From assembly GCA_032821775.1 (NCBI GenBank), contig JAVLRN010000006.1, positions 620,001 through 684,000 of the forward strand: DNA of 64,000 nt, in the 5' to 3' direction. Under the pieces are notes generated by a model that saw nothing but the letters and a program-made list of their open reading frames with translations, did no database searches and was not told the origin of the DNA. Each line of letters starts with the position of its first letter. The first letter of the stretch is position 1. Shown here one piece after another: positions 24,177 through 35,600 of this stretch. The translations under genes and the position numbers were made by a program. The DNA is from Sanguinoderma infundibulare. Its lineage: Eukaryota; Basidiomycota; Agaricomycetes; Polyporales; Polyporaceae.

Positions 24177-26180
24177 CTACAGCTGATGATATGGGTAATA
24201 TCGGTCAAATTGATCTGGCCACCTCGAAGTGGCCAGCAGTTCACGGTTGCCGTTGTTTGGGGGTGCAGCGCCATTGCCCCACTGTCCCGCCGCGCAGGAC
24301 TCCCCGAGAGCTTGCGTCAGGTTAGACGCTGAGTTTCGCTCCTCGGGCAACCAGTCGGGGAAACATCCTTCGAATATGCGAGCGCGTTCCTCGTCTGTGA
24401 TACTCGTGGAGTCCGTCATGGAGGACCACAGGCTGTACCAGTCGTCGAATGGGATATAATCGACGTTCACCTGGCTTGCGATGGTCCCCGATACGTGCAC
24501 AGATGCATTGACCATCGCGTGATCGTCAACGTACCTGGCGGCTGGAAACGCGCTGATGGAATCCACGACGCGGGTTTGCGTCACGGTTGGCAGCGGGGGG
24601 CAGCGGTCGATGAGAGCTCCTGCAAGCTCAGAGTAGCCCGAGGTGAACTGCTGGGCCACCTGCGCTTGCGGGTACGCAATGCCGGCGTCGCTCCTTGAAG
24701 TGGGCGCGGGGTAGTGGTCGACGAGAGCGCCTGCAAGCTCAGAGTGGCCCGACACGAACTGCGGGGCCACCTGCACCTGTGGGTGCACGACGGCGGCGTT
24801 GCTTCCCGAGGGGTACTCCAGGATGGCTGTCGCGTGCGGCGTGGAGGTTGGGCACCCTTCGGGAGTGAAGCCGAGGGGATTTGCGTGGGCGTGCAAGGGC
24901 GGACTCGGGCTCCAGGGAAACCAGTTATAGCCGTTGTCAGCGGGCGTGCACAGTTCCGAGCCGTCCACGCGTCCTCCGCCGGCTGCGCTGTACGGATTTT
25001 GGACATGGCGGGCGTGCGGGAGCGCGTCAATGGCTTGGCTGGCTTGCGCGATGCATGTGGAAGCGACGCAGTGGTCGATGAGAGGATCCGCTAGTTTGCT
25101 TGAGGGGACTGTGGACGGGCTGGCCCACGTGGATGTGGACTGCTGAGGTATCTCGGCCTGCGGGTACGCTAAGGTCGGGGCGTTGATCATCGAGGGGTAG
25201 GCGGTGGCGAGGGGCGTGGAGGGTGTGTACCGCATCCGGGTGAAGTCGAAACCTCCGTGACCGTATGGCTCAGAGGGTGGGCTCCACGAAACATTGTACT
25301 GGTTGTCGAGTCGCGTACGACCGACGCCCATGTACCCGTCGCGATGTCCGTTTGGAAGCGATGGCACAGCGTTGAACTGTTGCGCGACTGCGTTGTCGGT
25401 GTAGATGACGGCGGCGGAGTACTGGCCTATCGCACGAGGGTTGAGCGGCAGCGGCTGGATCTGTGGGAGGGAACCTTCCGGTAGGGTGGATGCTGCGTGG
25501 TCCACCTTCGATGCGCCCCTCGACGCGATTGGGCGCGTGTATGGCGTCGGCTTGCGACGCGCGCGGCCTTGCGATGGGAGTGTCGTTGCGGTGCGAGTGG
25601 CGCGTCCAGCCGGCAGCGTGGCGGGCTCTTCCTCGTTGGTCTCCATGGTGGAGTGTTTGTGCCCGCCCACGTGAGAGGAGTTCGCGACGTTGGCGAGAGA
25701 GGATGGAAGTGGGGAAGGATCGGCGCTCTTCGGAGGGAGTTTCATTGGGCTGCGGTGGTTGGCATCTGCGGGCGGGGGTTCGTTCCGTCGTGGACTTGTT
25801 CGAAGCCATCAATGACTTACCAGAATCGTCGGGCTCTGAAGGTGCCTCAGGCAGAGGCGAGGCTGCCTCTTCAGCCTCTTCCTCCCGCGCTTCGGTCTCG
25901 CCCGCTATCTCTTCAGCCTCTTCCTCCTGCGTTTCGGTCTCGACCGCCTTCACTTTGACCCTCGCTTTTTCATTGAACCGCGTGCCCCAGATAGGGCAAC
26001 ACACCCTGAGCTTTATCCCGAGTGAGTCTACGGATACAGGCTCTCTGCGTGACATCGGCTTACCTCGTCGTGGGGAGCCGCGTCCAGCAACATGCCCGGA
26101 AGTGAACACTTTTGGACGTGGTGTTCACGAAGCGGGACGCCAGCGAATTGTCCGACTGGCTTGGTCGTCTTTTTGGTCAT
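24177..26180 (-). CDS. A-family protein 1 (unknown, disordered, 631 aa)
   Basis: Model: exon 1 26180-26064, intron 53 bp, exon 2 26010-25821, intron 55 bp, exon 3 25765-24177. Exon 1 gives MTKKTTKPVGQFAGVPLREH...DAAPHDE. Exon 2 is short and acidic (ETETQEEEAEEIAGETEA) after a Cys pair (VCCPIWG). Exon 3 opens DANHRSPMKLPPKSADPSPL, has a basic run RARRKPTPYTRP, then a long Pro/Ser/Tyr/Ala-rich region. There two ~33-residue repeats contain QFVSGHSELAGALVDHYP and QFTSGYSELAGALIDRCP. The C-terminal cassette is of type alpha: DYIPFDDWYSLWSSMTDS then DEERARIFEGCFPDWLPEE. All frames join without a stop. No domain is recognised. The basic segment plus acidic-aromatic tail would suit a nuclear activator, which is inference only. 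Four near-full-length paralogs lie to the right. Confidence 0.72.
24215..24236. repeat. A/B 3'-end hairpin, A1 copy
   Basis: Arms CTGGCCAC and GTGGCCAG pair perfectly around a 6-nt loop, inside the A1 coding sequence near its 3' end. Homologous hairpins in other copies use different arm sequences that still pair. Confidence 0.7.
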
Positions 26181-27190
26181 GGCGAAGGAATGTGGAGAAA
26201 GTAGATGGATAGGTTAGTTGAAGAGGTTGGGAGGAACTAGAGCGCGGGTGGTGATGGTGGTTGCGATTGAGGTGCGGTTCGGAGCAGCAATAGTTATGTT
26301 TTGCGCCCGCGACTGAGCTTCAAACGGCGGTGTTTCGGAAGCGGTATACGGGAGACCCTGGAACGGCTTCTCGTAACGAAAGCTTGTATCAAGGACGGCC
26401 GCGGAGGGACTAACTGGGACCAAGAAAGCAGTAGTGCCGAATTCCACGGATCAAAAGCTGATCTGGTTGCGGCGAGATTTGGTTCGTCGAGCGGGCTGTT
26501 CCGGTGGAATCACTGACTGAACATTCTGGCGGCACTATACTCAGGATAGCCTCCGAATAAACATGCCTCGAGGAAACAGGGAGATTTCGCCGACCGCGCC
26601 TGCATTGCCGAGAGGACACTAACTTGAGCGGCGGAGTCCCTCGATAACAGGGTCGGAGGTCAATCATGCTTCTCGTCCGGCCGGGGAGCTTCTTTCGAAG
26701 GGGACGGCGGGGCCGTCGCAATGACAGCCCTGGGCTCCATCTACAGCATGAGCCAATGCCCTTGCATCGATCACCGCGGGAAGAATCAGGCGATCCACAT
26801 ACTCCTTCCTCCTCCGCTCTCCATTGTCTATGCGTGGGAGTGCGTTGCTGGTGCTTCCTTTGTCCCAACCTGCGGACGTTGTAAGGCAGCACCGCCGGAT
26901 GTGGATGCGCGACCGACGCACAGCGAGCTCGAGAAATAGCGGGAGGAGCCCTGTCGAAAGTCGTGTACTGAATCGTCGTCCCCAGTACCGGCCGTCGTTG
27001 GGCGAAGTGGATTATTGGTGTGAGCTGCGCACGTCTATGGTAGCGCGCATGTGGTCGGAGGAATGATCGTTGCGTTAGGCGCACCGAAGGACAACAATGC
27101 CTGCCAAATATGGGCAGCTCTCTTGCGCCGCTCGGCCACTTCGAATATCTTCAACACGGTGACAAGGTCTCCACGATCCTGTCTCCGACA
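26181..27190 (-). repeat. A-upstream block 1
   Basis: Conserved 5' flank of the A genes, repeated at about 33088, 42909, 53301 and 61124. The first 33 bp before the ATG are pyrimidine-rich on the coding strand, as in fungal leaders. A 77-codon minus-strand open frame (26214-26447, starting EFGTTAFLVPVSPSAAVLDT, GTG first codon) is identical in copies 1 and 2 and close in the rest; it may be a leader ORF or just conserved promoter sequence. No other gene is supported. Confidence 0.5.
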
Positions 27191-27469
27191 GTTGACTCAT
27201 GTACCCAGCTTTGGAACCGTCTCATTCCAGATGCCATCAGGCCTGGGTAAAACGATTCAAATTTCAAGCCGGACGAGATGCGGAACCGTTTTGTCTCCCT
27301 TTCGTGGTCCCGTCTGGTGATCAGTATGCAGTACAGTACGCCTTTCAGGGACGCTAGTTGCTACTTCCATCATTACTAACGGGATACCGTAGAGCAGTAG
27401 ACTACATCGGCACAACAAATTACAGCAGATTACGTCGGACCAGGACTTTCTGTAACGAGCGAATATTCC

Positions 27470-27637
27470 ATATGACATACGGGACCAACGTGTACGGTAC
27501 CTCCTCGCTGTACTTCGCCCACCCTGGCCGGAACTGCGTCTTCGACTTCTTGTCCTCCATGCCGCATCGCCTGTACAGCGACACCAACCCGAACAGCGAC
27601 GAGACGCGCCAGGACCATCCGAAGACGGGCCAGTAGA
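27470..27637 (-). pseudogene. ICMT-like remnant 1 (C-terminal end only)
   Basis: The minus strand reads VFGWSWRVSSLFGLVSLYRR then CGMEDKKSKTQFRPGWAKYS and EEVPYTLVPYVI. This matches the C-terminal end of isoprenylcysteine carboxyl methyltransferase (Ste14/ICMT) proteins, where E-L-...-F...W..Y...VPY.L.P is conserved. ICMT methylates prenylated CaaX proteins in the ER membrane. Here the Trp codon TGG in GWAKY is intact, unlike the other three copies. Upstream sequence switches near 27,640 to B-upstream sequence, so this copy is a recombination chimera lacking the SAM-binding part. Confidence 0.6.
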
Positions 27638-27639
27638 AG

Positions 27640-27960
27640 CTGTACATGGGACGGCGTTCGGTGACAAATGCGTTTATCAAGGACCACTACGCACGGACTA
27701 GGTAAGGACTGGCGCCGAGTCCCATGAGGTTCCAGGGAAGAGAAGCTGGTCTTGCCACGACAAGACTTGCAGGTAGATAGTCTGCGGTGAGTCAAACCAA
27801 ATATTCACGCACAGATATGAATTAACCATACTGTATATATTCTAGGATAGTTTCAGCATCCAGACGTTTTAATACCCCATTAATCCGTCCCGGCCTCGGG
27901 TCTAGGTGCAGTGGCGTGGGCAATCACAGCTTCACTACGTGCCTGACGGGCCTTGCGTGG
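27640..27960. repeat. B-upstream block fused to ICMT remnant 1
   Basis: From about 27,640 the sequence (gttcggtgacaaatgcgttt, then the ...caaggaccactacgc stretch) matches the B-upstream blocks at 39880, 50080 and 58080, although no B gene follows on its left. The TATA-like TTTATAA of the others is TTTATCA here. Confidence 0.5.
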
Positions 27961-28159
27961 AGCCCGTCGGCCAGCCGTTATTCAAGTATACTTCGCAGTC
28001 ACATATCAAGTTCTTGACCCTGAAAGTTTGCGTGAGTTGCTCTTTCCGGCGTGCAACTAGCATAAGTATTACATACGGCAAACTGTCATCATGTGGCATC
28101 AATGTGCTCACTAGATATGTCCTCTGGTCCACTTTGCGCTGGTAGCACGGTCTGTTAGC

Positions 28160-28690
28160 TTTGTGCTGGGTTTGCACTGTGGTAGATGATGGCAGTCATC
28201 GTCGAGTCGAAGTGACCACCACGGTGGGAGCCAAATTTGTTGGCCGTAACGGGAAAGCGAGACGCCTGAGGCTGCGTGGCCACAAATCATCAGTCGATCC
28301 TCGAAAACTTTTGCAGCTTCGTACACCGACCTCGTTGGCTACCGCAATCACTGCTTTCGCGCTGGCACAGACTCTCTTGGTCTTGACCTCTCCATCCATA
28401 TTGGCGCTCTCGGAGACCGCGCCCACGCTTACACTGTCTATGCCCATTCGCACGCCATGGGTCTGTTATGAGTAGAACATATCTCTGGAAAGATATATCC
28501 TGCCCATAGCAAATCAGTCGGCAATGCGAATCATGGAGGGTACGCATATGGTACCCGACAGTACCGCAAGGAGATGGTCGCATGGTTCAAGGGGAACAAA
28601 ACAATGTTTGTACATTGCGTATTGCAAGACTGCAGAAGAGGTGAGTAGTTACAACATCTATTTACTTTGTCTGTATGATCATGGCGCATC
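28160..28690 (+). repeat. D block 2
   Basis: Matches D blocks 4 and 8 closely: the string gcgagacgcctgaggctgcg near 28,257, a frame with SYTDLVGYHNHCFRAGTDSL, a palindrome at 28464-28511, then GYAYGTRQYRKEMVAWFKGN ending CRRGE at a donor gtgagt near 28,640. No downstream exon is visible; the next sequence is the 3' end of a B remnant on the opposite strand. Confidence 0.5.
28464..28511. repeat. D palindrome 2
   Basis: Outer arms TGTTATG(A)G / CCCATAGCA with inner arms ATATCT / AGATAT; one or two mismatches relative to the best copies. Confidence 0.6.
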
Positions 28691-28995
28691 ATGATTGGAA
28701 CGTGGTATAAGAAGCATCCGAGGCTCCCTCTGAGGACTCCTCAGGAGCCTGGAATGGATTGAAGAGATCGTCACAAGTAACGACCCTCTTCAAGTGAATA
28801 TAGGTAGTAACTAATTCTGGAGCTGCTCGCCTCGTTGACGTGGTAAGCAGCTTGAAGCTGTGGGTAGCTTGGAGGCGACGACGCAGCAGGATACGTGTCA
28901 CCCCACTGTCCCAAAGCGGAGCCAGGATTGATAGGAACCGAAGTAGAACCACAACACTTTCCGCATAAAGCCTTATGTACATCGTCAGCAACTCG
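28691..28995 (-). pseudogene. Remnant 3' end of a B-type paralog (unit 2)
   Basis: On the minus strand: NPGSALGQWGDTYPAASSPP then SYPQLQAAYHVNEASSS and a final EEGRYL before the stop. Only the C-terminal cassette remains before the sequence changes to the C block at about 28,995, at the same junction as in unit 1. The hairpin lies at 28823-28850 (arms CTGCTCGCC and GGTAAGCAG, one mispair). Confidence 0.65.
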
Positions 28996-30225
28996 GCCTC
29001 TGTGAAGGTATACTCGCCAGCCCAAGCCTGGGATTTGCAAGCCTCGTTCTTTGCAAGTCAACCGACTCGGAGCCTAGCCGTTTGTGGAAGGTGACCTGCC
29101 AAATCGGAACGGGAGGTCGGGTTGGTTAGCCACCGTCGTGAAGAGTATAAAGCACCACCCCGAAGAGCCGTCTCTGCATCCACAACCGTCATCATCTACC
29201 AGTGCGAGTACCCCACAGGCACCACCAGCGCTCATCAGCGATGCTCTTCCCCAACTTCTCTCGTTCGCCTGCATTCAGAAAACAACAAAACCCAGATCTG
29301 CTTCCTCTCTTGTCTGCTTGCAAGAAGACTCGTCATTCTCCACTTCTCATGGCTCGGTTCTTGTTCCACCCCACTCGGCCTCCTGACTCGACGTCTCCCG
29401 GTCGCGGACGGCGTGTTGGACATCCGTCCACACGCCGCGTCCCTGGCCCCCGCGTTCGACCTCGCCCTGCATTCCTATAACGACCTGCTGCCGAAAACCC
29501 CCCAAGGTCCGGTCAGCCTCCTCGACCAATATGGACGACGCCTACTGTCGCTTCGCCCTCTCGTCCTCAAGCCTCCCTCCTCGATCACCAAGCGTTAGGC
29601 TATGCCGTGTCTCACACGGTTGCGATCGCGGAGGAACACATGGTTAGTTACCTAGTCCAGTGTTCACCTTTCCACTTTGGCTGATCATCGTAGAGGGCCG
29701 AGGCCAGAGCTAGCGCATACGACTACCATCTGCCGCCTTCACGGGCCGCTGTGTCCACCGCGCCCTCGAGCATGGATACCGTTCTGCCATACTGCCGCAC
29801 ACGGCGCCGCGACAGTGTCGCAGAAAGGTGCACTCGGTAAGTCGCCCTTGCACGTTATCCCACGTTCGTATCTGACCCCCATACCTTGGAACGACAGAAT
29901 TGCGTCGGACAAGCACGACAGGCGTTCGCCAGACCCCGCGGGACTGGCGCAGGAGTCGTCCACGGTTGCGCGCGCGTCTCTTCCTCCCCTTGCCTTCGGC
30001 CGGGGCCGTGGGGTGGGACGAGAGGGACGCGCCAGGGGACCTGATCGGCTTAGGAGGAGGTTTTGGCGCGGTGGTTTATGGAGGGCTTGCGAGGTCGATG
30101 TTAGTTGGGAGAAAAGAGAAAACCCCGGGCGCCGCATGTGCACGATCACCGAGTTCGTTGTGTATATGCAATCCGGCACAAAAACACGCAATAACATAAA
30201 ATCGTCAACTCGGAACATCCACTCG
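28996..30225 (+). repeat. C block, copy 2
   Basis: Highly similar to 22026-23255. A TATAAA lies at 29146-29151, about 95 bp before an ATG at 29241 that opens an 80-codon Arg/Pro-rich frame (MLFPNFSRSPAFRKQQNPDL ... to 29480). The same block has a one-base deletion after KTPQ relative to copy 1, which changes the alternative frame. A later exon-like part (AEARASAYDYHLPPSRAAVS) matches copy 1. Which frame is translated cannot be settled here. Confidence 0.5.
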
Positions 30226-31000
30226 TTTGCTATCTTCGGCGTACAGACGCTCACTGGCAGTTAAACGTTGTCTCCCCTAGAGTTAAACGTGTGCATGGAG
30301 TTTCTTAGTATCTGCCTGCCCGACCAGTATGGCAAAAACGGGTTCATTTGACCTCCGGCAAGTGGGATGATATGTTTTCTGTGATATGGGTGTGATCGAT
30401 GGTGAATCATGGTCTGAGGGTAGAAGAAGAGTCGAACCACCGTGGGAGTCAAATTTGTTGGCCGTAATGGGTAAACGAGACGCTTAAGGCTGCGTGGCCA
30501 CATCATCGATCGATCCTCGACGAGTTCTGCACATTCGCGAACTGACCTCGTTGACTACCACAATCCCTGATTTCGCTCTGGCTTTCTATTTTATGGACTC
30601 TCTTGGACCTCATATCTTCGTTCACACCCTCGAACACCGCGCCCACACTCAAACTGTCCTACAGGCGGCCGAGGATTGCCCATTCCTGCCCCTCACTCGA
30701 TAGGTCTGCTATGGGTACATTATGTTTTCTAAGAAGCATCATCTGCCCATAGCAATTCTGTCAACAGAGCGAGTCATGGAGGGTATATCTTTTGTATACT
30801 ATGACACTGTCGACTACCTCACGGAGATGATGGCCTGGATCAGGAGGAACGAAACAAACATTGATGCTTTGTGTATAACAAGACAACAGAAGGGAGAGGT
30901 GAGCATTCAAACCATCCATCCAAAATAACAAGACACGTGGACGACGTGATCGCCGTGCTACATGCTTGGAACCTGTACTAGGAGATGGCCCAGGTGTCTC
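30226..31000 (+). repeat. D block 3 (divergent)
   Basis: More divergent than other D blocks. A 69-codon frame (30494-30703) reads SSIDPRRVLHIRELTSLTTT then IPDFALAFYFMDSLGPHIFV, the same reading frame as D1, D5 and D7. The palindrome is at 30707-30754 with weaker inner pairing. The exon-like end (CITRQQKGE) again meets a gtgag donor near 30,898. Confidence 0.5.
30707..30754. repeat. D palindrome 3
   Basis: Outer arms TGCTATGGG / (G)CCCATAGCA conserved; inner part largely decayed. Confidence 0.55.
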
Positions 31001-31002
31001 TC

Positions 31003-33087
31003 TCACCCCTTGTCCTCCCCCACTTCTCCTTCTCCTCCCCCTCTTTCCTCAGGCCTTAGGCCCGGGGTTGAATGGTTTGCAGAGGCTGTCACAAGTGACA
31101 GCTCTCTTGCAGCGAATATGGGTACTTTATGGTTTCTAGCTGCTCCCCACACTGGGGGGAACGCAGCTTGAAGCGGTGGGCAGTTCGAAGACGACAACGC
31201 AGCGGGATACGTGTCGCTCCCCTGTCCCGAAGCGGAACCCGCGTTGGTGCGCTCCGCAAGCGCGAGGAAGTCCTCCAGGCGCCAGAATTCCTTGATCTCG
31301 TCGAGGCATCCTTCGAAGATGCTCGCGTTTTCGTCGATGTTGACGTCGACGATCGGGCCCAGACTCGGGGAGACGAGTTCGCCGAAGATGTTGAGAACGG
31401 GGCTGGTCGCGAGAGAGAGGGGTGCGTCCGCGTTCACCTGGCTGGCGATGGTCCCCGATACGTGCACAGATGCATTGACCATCGCGTGATCGTCAACGTA
31501 CCGGGCGGCTGAAATCGCGCTGTCCACGACGCGGGTTTGCGTCACGGTCGGCAGCGGGGGGTAGCGGTCGATGAGAGCTCCTGCAAGCTCAGAGTAGCCC
31601 GACGTGAACTGCTGGGCCACCTGCGCCTGCGGGACCGCAACGCCGGCGTCGCTCATTGAAGTGGGCGCGGGGTAGCGTTCCACGAGAGCGCCTGCAAGCT
31701 CAGAGTGGCCCGACACGAACTGCGGAACCACCTGCACCTGTGGGTGCACAACGGCGGCGTTGCTTCGCGAGGGGTACTCCACGATGGCGGTAGCGTGCGT
31801 CGTGGAGGTAGGGCACCCTTCGGGAGTGAAGCGGAGGGGACTTGTGTGGGCGTGCAAGGGCGGACTCGGGCTCCAGGGCAACCAGTTATGGCCATCGTCA
31901 GCGGGCGTGCAAAGCTCTGAGTCGTCCACGCGTCCTCCGCCGTCTTCGCTGCACGGATTTTCGACATGGCGGGCAGGCGGGAGCGCGGCTTGCGCCATCG
32001 ATGTGGGTGCCATATAGTGGTCGACGAGAGGTAGCCCGCTTGGTGGGACCATGGACGGACTGGCCCACGTGGATGTGAACCGCTGAGGCATCTCGGCCTG
32101 CGGGTAAGCAAAGGTCGCGGCGTTGCTCGGTGTGTACCGCATTCGGGTGAAGTCGAAACCTCCGTGACCGTGAGGCTCAGAGGGGGGGCTCCACGAAACA
32201 TGGTACTGATTGTCGAGTGGCGTACGACCGACGCCCGTGTGCCCGTCGCGTGGACTGTTTTGAGGCGATCGAAGAGCGTTGGAGTGATGCGAGACTCCGT
32301 TGGCGGCGTAGATGACGGCGGGGGAGTACCCGCCTATCGCACCAGGGTTGAGCGGCAGGGGCTGGATCTGTGGGAGGGGAGCTTCGGGTAGGGTGAATGC
32401 TGCGTGGTTCACCTTGGATGCACTCCTCGACGCGGTTGGGCGTGTGTACGGCGTCTGCTTGCGACGCGACTGGCCTTGCGATGGGAGCGTTGTCGCACTG
32501 CGGGTGGCGCGTCCAGCCGGCAGTGTGGCGGGCTCTTCCTCGTTGGTCTCCGTGGTGGAGTGTCTATGCCCGCGCACGTCAGAGGAGCTCGCGACGTTGG
32601 CGAGAGAGGATGGGAGTGGGGAAGGATCGGCGCTCTTCTTGGGGAGCTTCATCGGGCTGCGGTGGTTGGAGTCTGCGGGCGGGGGTTCGTTCTGTCGTGG
32701 ACTTGTTCAAAGCCGTCAATGACTCACCGGAATCGTCGGGCTCTGAAGGTGCCTCAGGCAGAGGCGAGGCTGTCTCTTCAGATTCTTCCTCCCGCGCTTC
32801 GGTCTCGCCCGCTATCTCTTCAGCCTCTTCCTCCTGCGTTTCGGTCTCGACCGCCTTCACTTTGACCCTCGCTTTTTCATTGAACCGCGTGCCCCAGATA
32901 GGGCAACACACCCTGAGCTTTATCCCGAGTGAGTCTACGGATACAGGCTCTCTGCGTGACATCGGCTTACCTCGTCGTGGGGAGCCGCGTCCAGCAACTT
33001 GCCCGGAAGTGAACACTTTTGGACGTGGTGTTCACGAAGCGGGACGCCAGCGAATTGTCCGACTGGCTTGGTCGTCTTTTTGGTCAT
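31003..33087 (-). CDS. A-family protein 2 (unknown, about 658 aa)
   Basis: Exon 1 33087-32971, exon 2 32917-32728, exon 3 32672-31003, with introns of 53 and 55 bp at the same places as in A1. Exon 1 and the upstream block are virtually identical to A1, whereas exon 3 has diverged. The Pro-rich middle and the SELAGAL repeats are retained. The C-terminal cassette is type beta (SPVLNIFGELVSPSLGPIVD, then IFEGCLDEIKEFWRLEDFLA), as in A5 and the B genes, not type alpha. The last ~50 residues differ from all others and end GGGEGEVGEDKG. The hairpin is at 31138-31168 with arms GCTGCTCCCC / GGGGAACGCAGC (two unpaired bases). Confidence 0.7.
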
Positions 33088-34030
33088 GGCGAAGGAATGT
33101 GGAGAAAGTAGATGGATAGGTTAGTTGAAGAGGTTGGGAGGAACTAGAGCGCGGGTGGTGATGGTGGTTGCGATTGAGGTGCGGTTCGGAGCAGCAATAG
33201 TTATGTTTTGCGCCCGCGACTGAGCTTCAAACGGCGGTGTTTCGGAAGCGGTATACGGGAGACCCTGGAACGGCTTCTCGTAACGAAAGCTTGTATCAAG
33301 GACGGCCGCGGAGGGACTAACTGGGACCAAGAACGCAGTAGTGCCGAATTCCACGGATCAAAAGCTGATCTGGTCGCGGGGAGATTTGGGGGAATTACTG
33401 ACTGAACATTCTGGCGGCACTATACTCAGGATAGCCCTCGAATAAACATGCCTCGAGGAAACAGGGAGATTTCGCCGACCGCGTCTGCATTGCCGAGAGG
33501 ACACTAACTCGAGCGGCGGAGTCCCTCGATAACAGGGTCGGAGGTCAATCATGCTTCTCGTTCAGCCGGGGAGCTTCTTTCGAAGGGGAGGGCGGGGCCG
33601 TCGCAGTGACAGCCCTGGGCCCCATCTACAGCATGAGCCAATGCCCTTGCATCGATCACCGCGGAAAGAATAAGGCGATCCACATACTCCTTCCTCCTCC
33701 GCTCTCCATTGTCTATTCGTGGGAGCGCGTTTCTGGTGCTTCCTTTGTCCCAACCTGCGGATGTTGGAAGGTGGCGCCGCTGGCAGTCGATGCGCGACCG
33801 ACGCACCGCGAGCTCGAGAAATAGCGGGAGGAGCCCTGTCGAAAGTCGTGTACTCAATCGTCGTCCCCAGTACCGGCGGTCGTTGGGCGAAGTGGATTAT
33901 TGGTGGGAGCTGCGCATGTGTATGACAGCGCGCATGTGGTCGGAGGAATGATCGTTGCGTTAGGCGCGCCGGAGGACAACAATGCCTGCCAAATATGGGA
34001 AGCTCTCTCGCGCCCCTCGGCCACTTCGAA
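33088..34030 (-). repeat. A-upstream block 2
   Basis: Same content as block 1, including the 77-codon frame (33121-33354), identical in translation to that of copy 1. A deletion of about 25 bp near 33,390 removes the ttcgtcgagcgggctgttcc stretch of the other copies. Confidence 0.5.
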
Positions 34031-34167
34031 TGCCTGGTACGCCTCTCAGGAGTGCGAATTGATATTTCCATCATTACTAACGGGATAACGTAGAACAATA
34101 GAGGACATCGGCACAACAGACCACGGCAGGTTACAACGGATCAGGGCTTTCCGTAACGAGCGAATAG

Positions 34168-34520
34168 CTACATCACGTACGGGACCAACGTGTACGGCAC
34201 CTCCTCGCTATACTTCACCTACCCCGCCCCGAACTGGGTCTTCAACTTCTCGTCCTTGATGTCGCAGCGCCGGTACAGCGACACAAACCTGAATAGCGAC
34301 GAGATGCGCCAGGACCATCCGAAGACTGCGAGCACGGGGTTGTTCTCGATCCCGCACTGCCAGTGTGACGTACCCTCCCGCGCCGAAGTGCATGAGGTAC
34401 GCGCCGGTGGTGAGGAGCACCAGGCCGGTGCAGGCCAGATGTCCACGTGGGCGTATGGGCCGTCGGTGACGAGCTTGTAGTCGCATGGGCTCTCCGTGCT
34501 GGACAATATGCTCATAGGTC
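34168..34520 (-). pseudogene. ICMT-like pseudogene 2
   Basis: The minus strand contains ESPCDYKLVTDGPYAHV, the ICMT (K)LVT.GPY..VRHP motif, but a frameshift follows before the frame returns at QCGIENNPVLAVFGWSWRIS and LYRRCDIKDEKLKTQFGAG. A TAG replaces the Trp codon of copy 1 at 34218-34223, then VKYSEEVPYTLVPYVM to the stop at 34168-34170. Both the frameshift and the nonsense codon mark it as non-functional. Confidence 0.65.
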
Positions 34521-34539
34521 TGTCCCTTCTACATGGCAT

Positions 34540-34960
34540 CGCTGACAGTGCATGGGTGAGGTGGATTGATTGCAGAAGTATAAAACATTGCAGAGGTGAC
34601 GAGGGCAACAGCTTTGAGGTATGATATTTGGACTGCGTGTGTTGAAGGAGTGGTGTTCGATTCAGAAGGCGATCTCGCTCATTATATGTACGAACGCGGT
34701 CCTGTGGATGAGCTTGCCATCTCCCGAAAGTTGCATAGTCAACTTGCATCATTGTGCTTCTTCAGGATTCGACGACCAAAACCACCACATGTGTGTTCGT
34801 TCGGATGTTTACCCGGCTGTGCCGCACAACGTCAGGATATCCTCGACACTCAAACGCTCGATCAAGCATGCATTCACGAATGCGTAGCATCATATACCGT
34901 AACTTACGATGACAACTAAGCATCTGGATACTACATACTACTAGTCGTACGGCGAGTTGT
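34540..34960 (+). repeat. E block 1
   Basis: Nearly identical to 44400-44790 and 54790-55190. A TATAAA at 34579-34584 precedes an open frame of 107 codons (34596-34919, non-ATG first codon) reading ALRYDIWTACVEGVVFDSEG then YERGPVDELAISRKLHSQLA. No family is recognised. It is divergent from the ICMT pseudogene, whose 5' end lies just to the left. Confidence 0.45.
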
Positions 34961-34969
34961 CACCGTTCA

Positions 34970-35600
34970 AATCATTTGGCGTCGATGATTTCGCCAGATT
35001 TATGCTCCGGCCAGTGTGCCCTAGAAGCCTTATGGTCTGTTGGCTTTGATCTATACCTGGACTATGGTGAATCATGGTGAGCATTGTAGAGTGCCCTTCG
35101 ACTCAGCCACCCAGGCCACATGGGGTCCAAAAGGGTAAGCGAGACGCCGAGGCTGCGTGGCCACAAATCATCGATCGATCCTCGACAACTTTTGCAGCTT
35201 CGTACACCGGCCTCGTTGGCTACCACAATCACTGCTTTTGCGCTGGTACAGACTCTTATGACTTTGACCTCTCCGTCCATATTGGCGCTCTCGGAGACCG
35301 CGCCCACGCTTACACTGTCTATGCCCATTCCCCCGCACACGATGGGTCTGTTATGGGTACGATATAACTCTCGAGAGATATATCCTGCCCATAGCAAATC
35401 AGTCGGCAATGCGAATCATGGAGGGTACGCATATGGTATCCGACAGTACCGCAAGGACATGGGCGCATGGATCAAGGGGAACGAAACAATGTTTGCACAT
35501 TGCGTACTGCAAGACTGCAGAAGAGGTGAGTAGTTACAACATCTATTTACTTTGTCTGTGTGATCACGGTGCGTCATGATTGGAACGTGGTATAAGAGCC
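34970..35600 (+). repeat. D block 4
   Basis: A frame reads SYTGLVGYHNHCFCAGTDSY, then DFDLSVHIGALGDRAHAYTV. The palindrome is followed by GGYAYGIRQYRKDMGAWIKG and CRRGE at a gtgagt donor (35,526). The three exon-like pieces are in different frames, so either small introns or frameshifts separate them. Confidence 0.5.
35349..35396. repeat. D palindrome 4
   Basis: Outer arms TGTTATGGG / CCCATAGCA, inner arms around CTCTCGAGAG, a perfect 10-bp centre. Confidence 0.75.

Noticed and set aside
26041..26063. A possible 23-nt ultra-short intron between exons 1 and 2 of the A genes
   Set aside because: A 53-nt intron with the same donor and the acceptor ataaag at 26011 gives the same downstream frame, is of normal fungal length and works in all A copies and in B2/B3.
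25463..26212. Long plus-strand ORFs (about 240-250 codons) opposite the 5' half of the A genes, seen in several copies
   Set aside because: They recur only because the A genes recur, cross the A-gene introns and start region, and have Arg/Trp/Ser-rich shadow composition.
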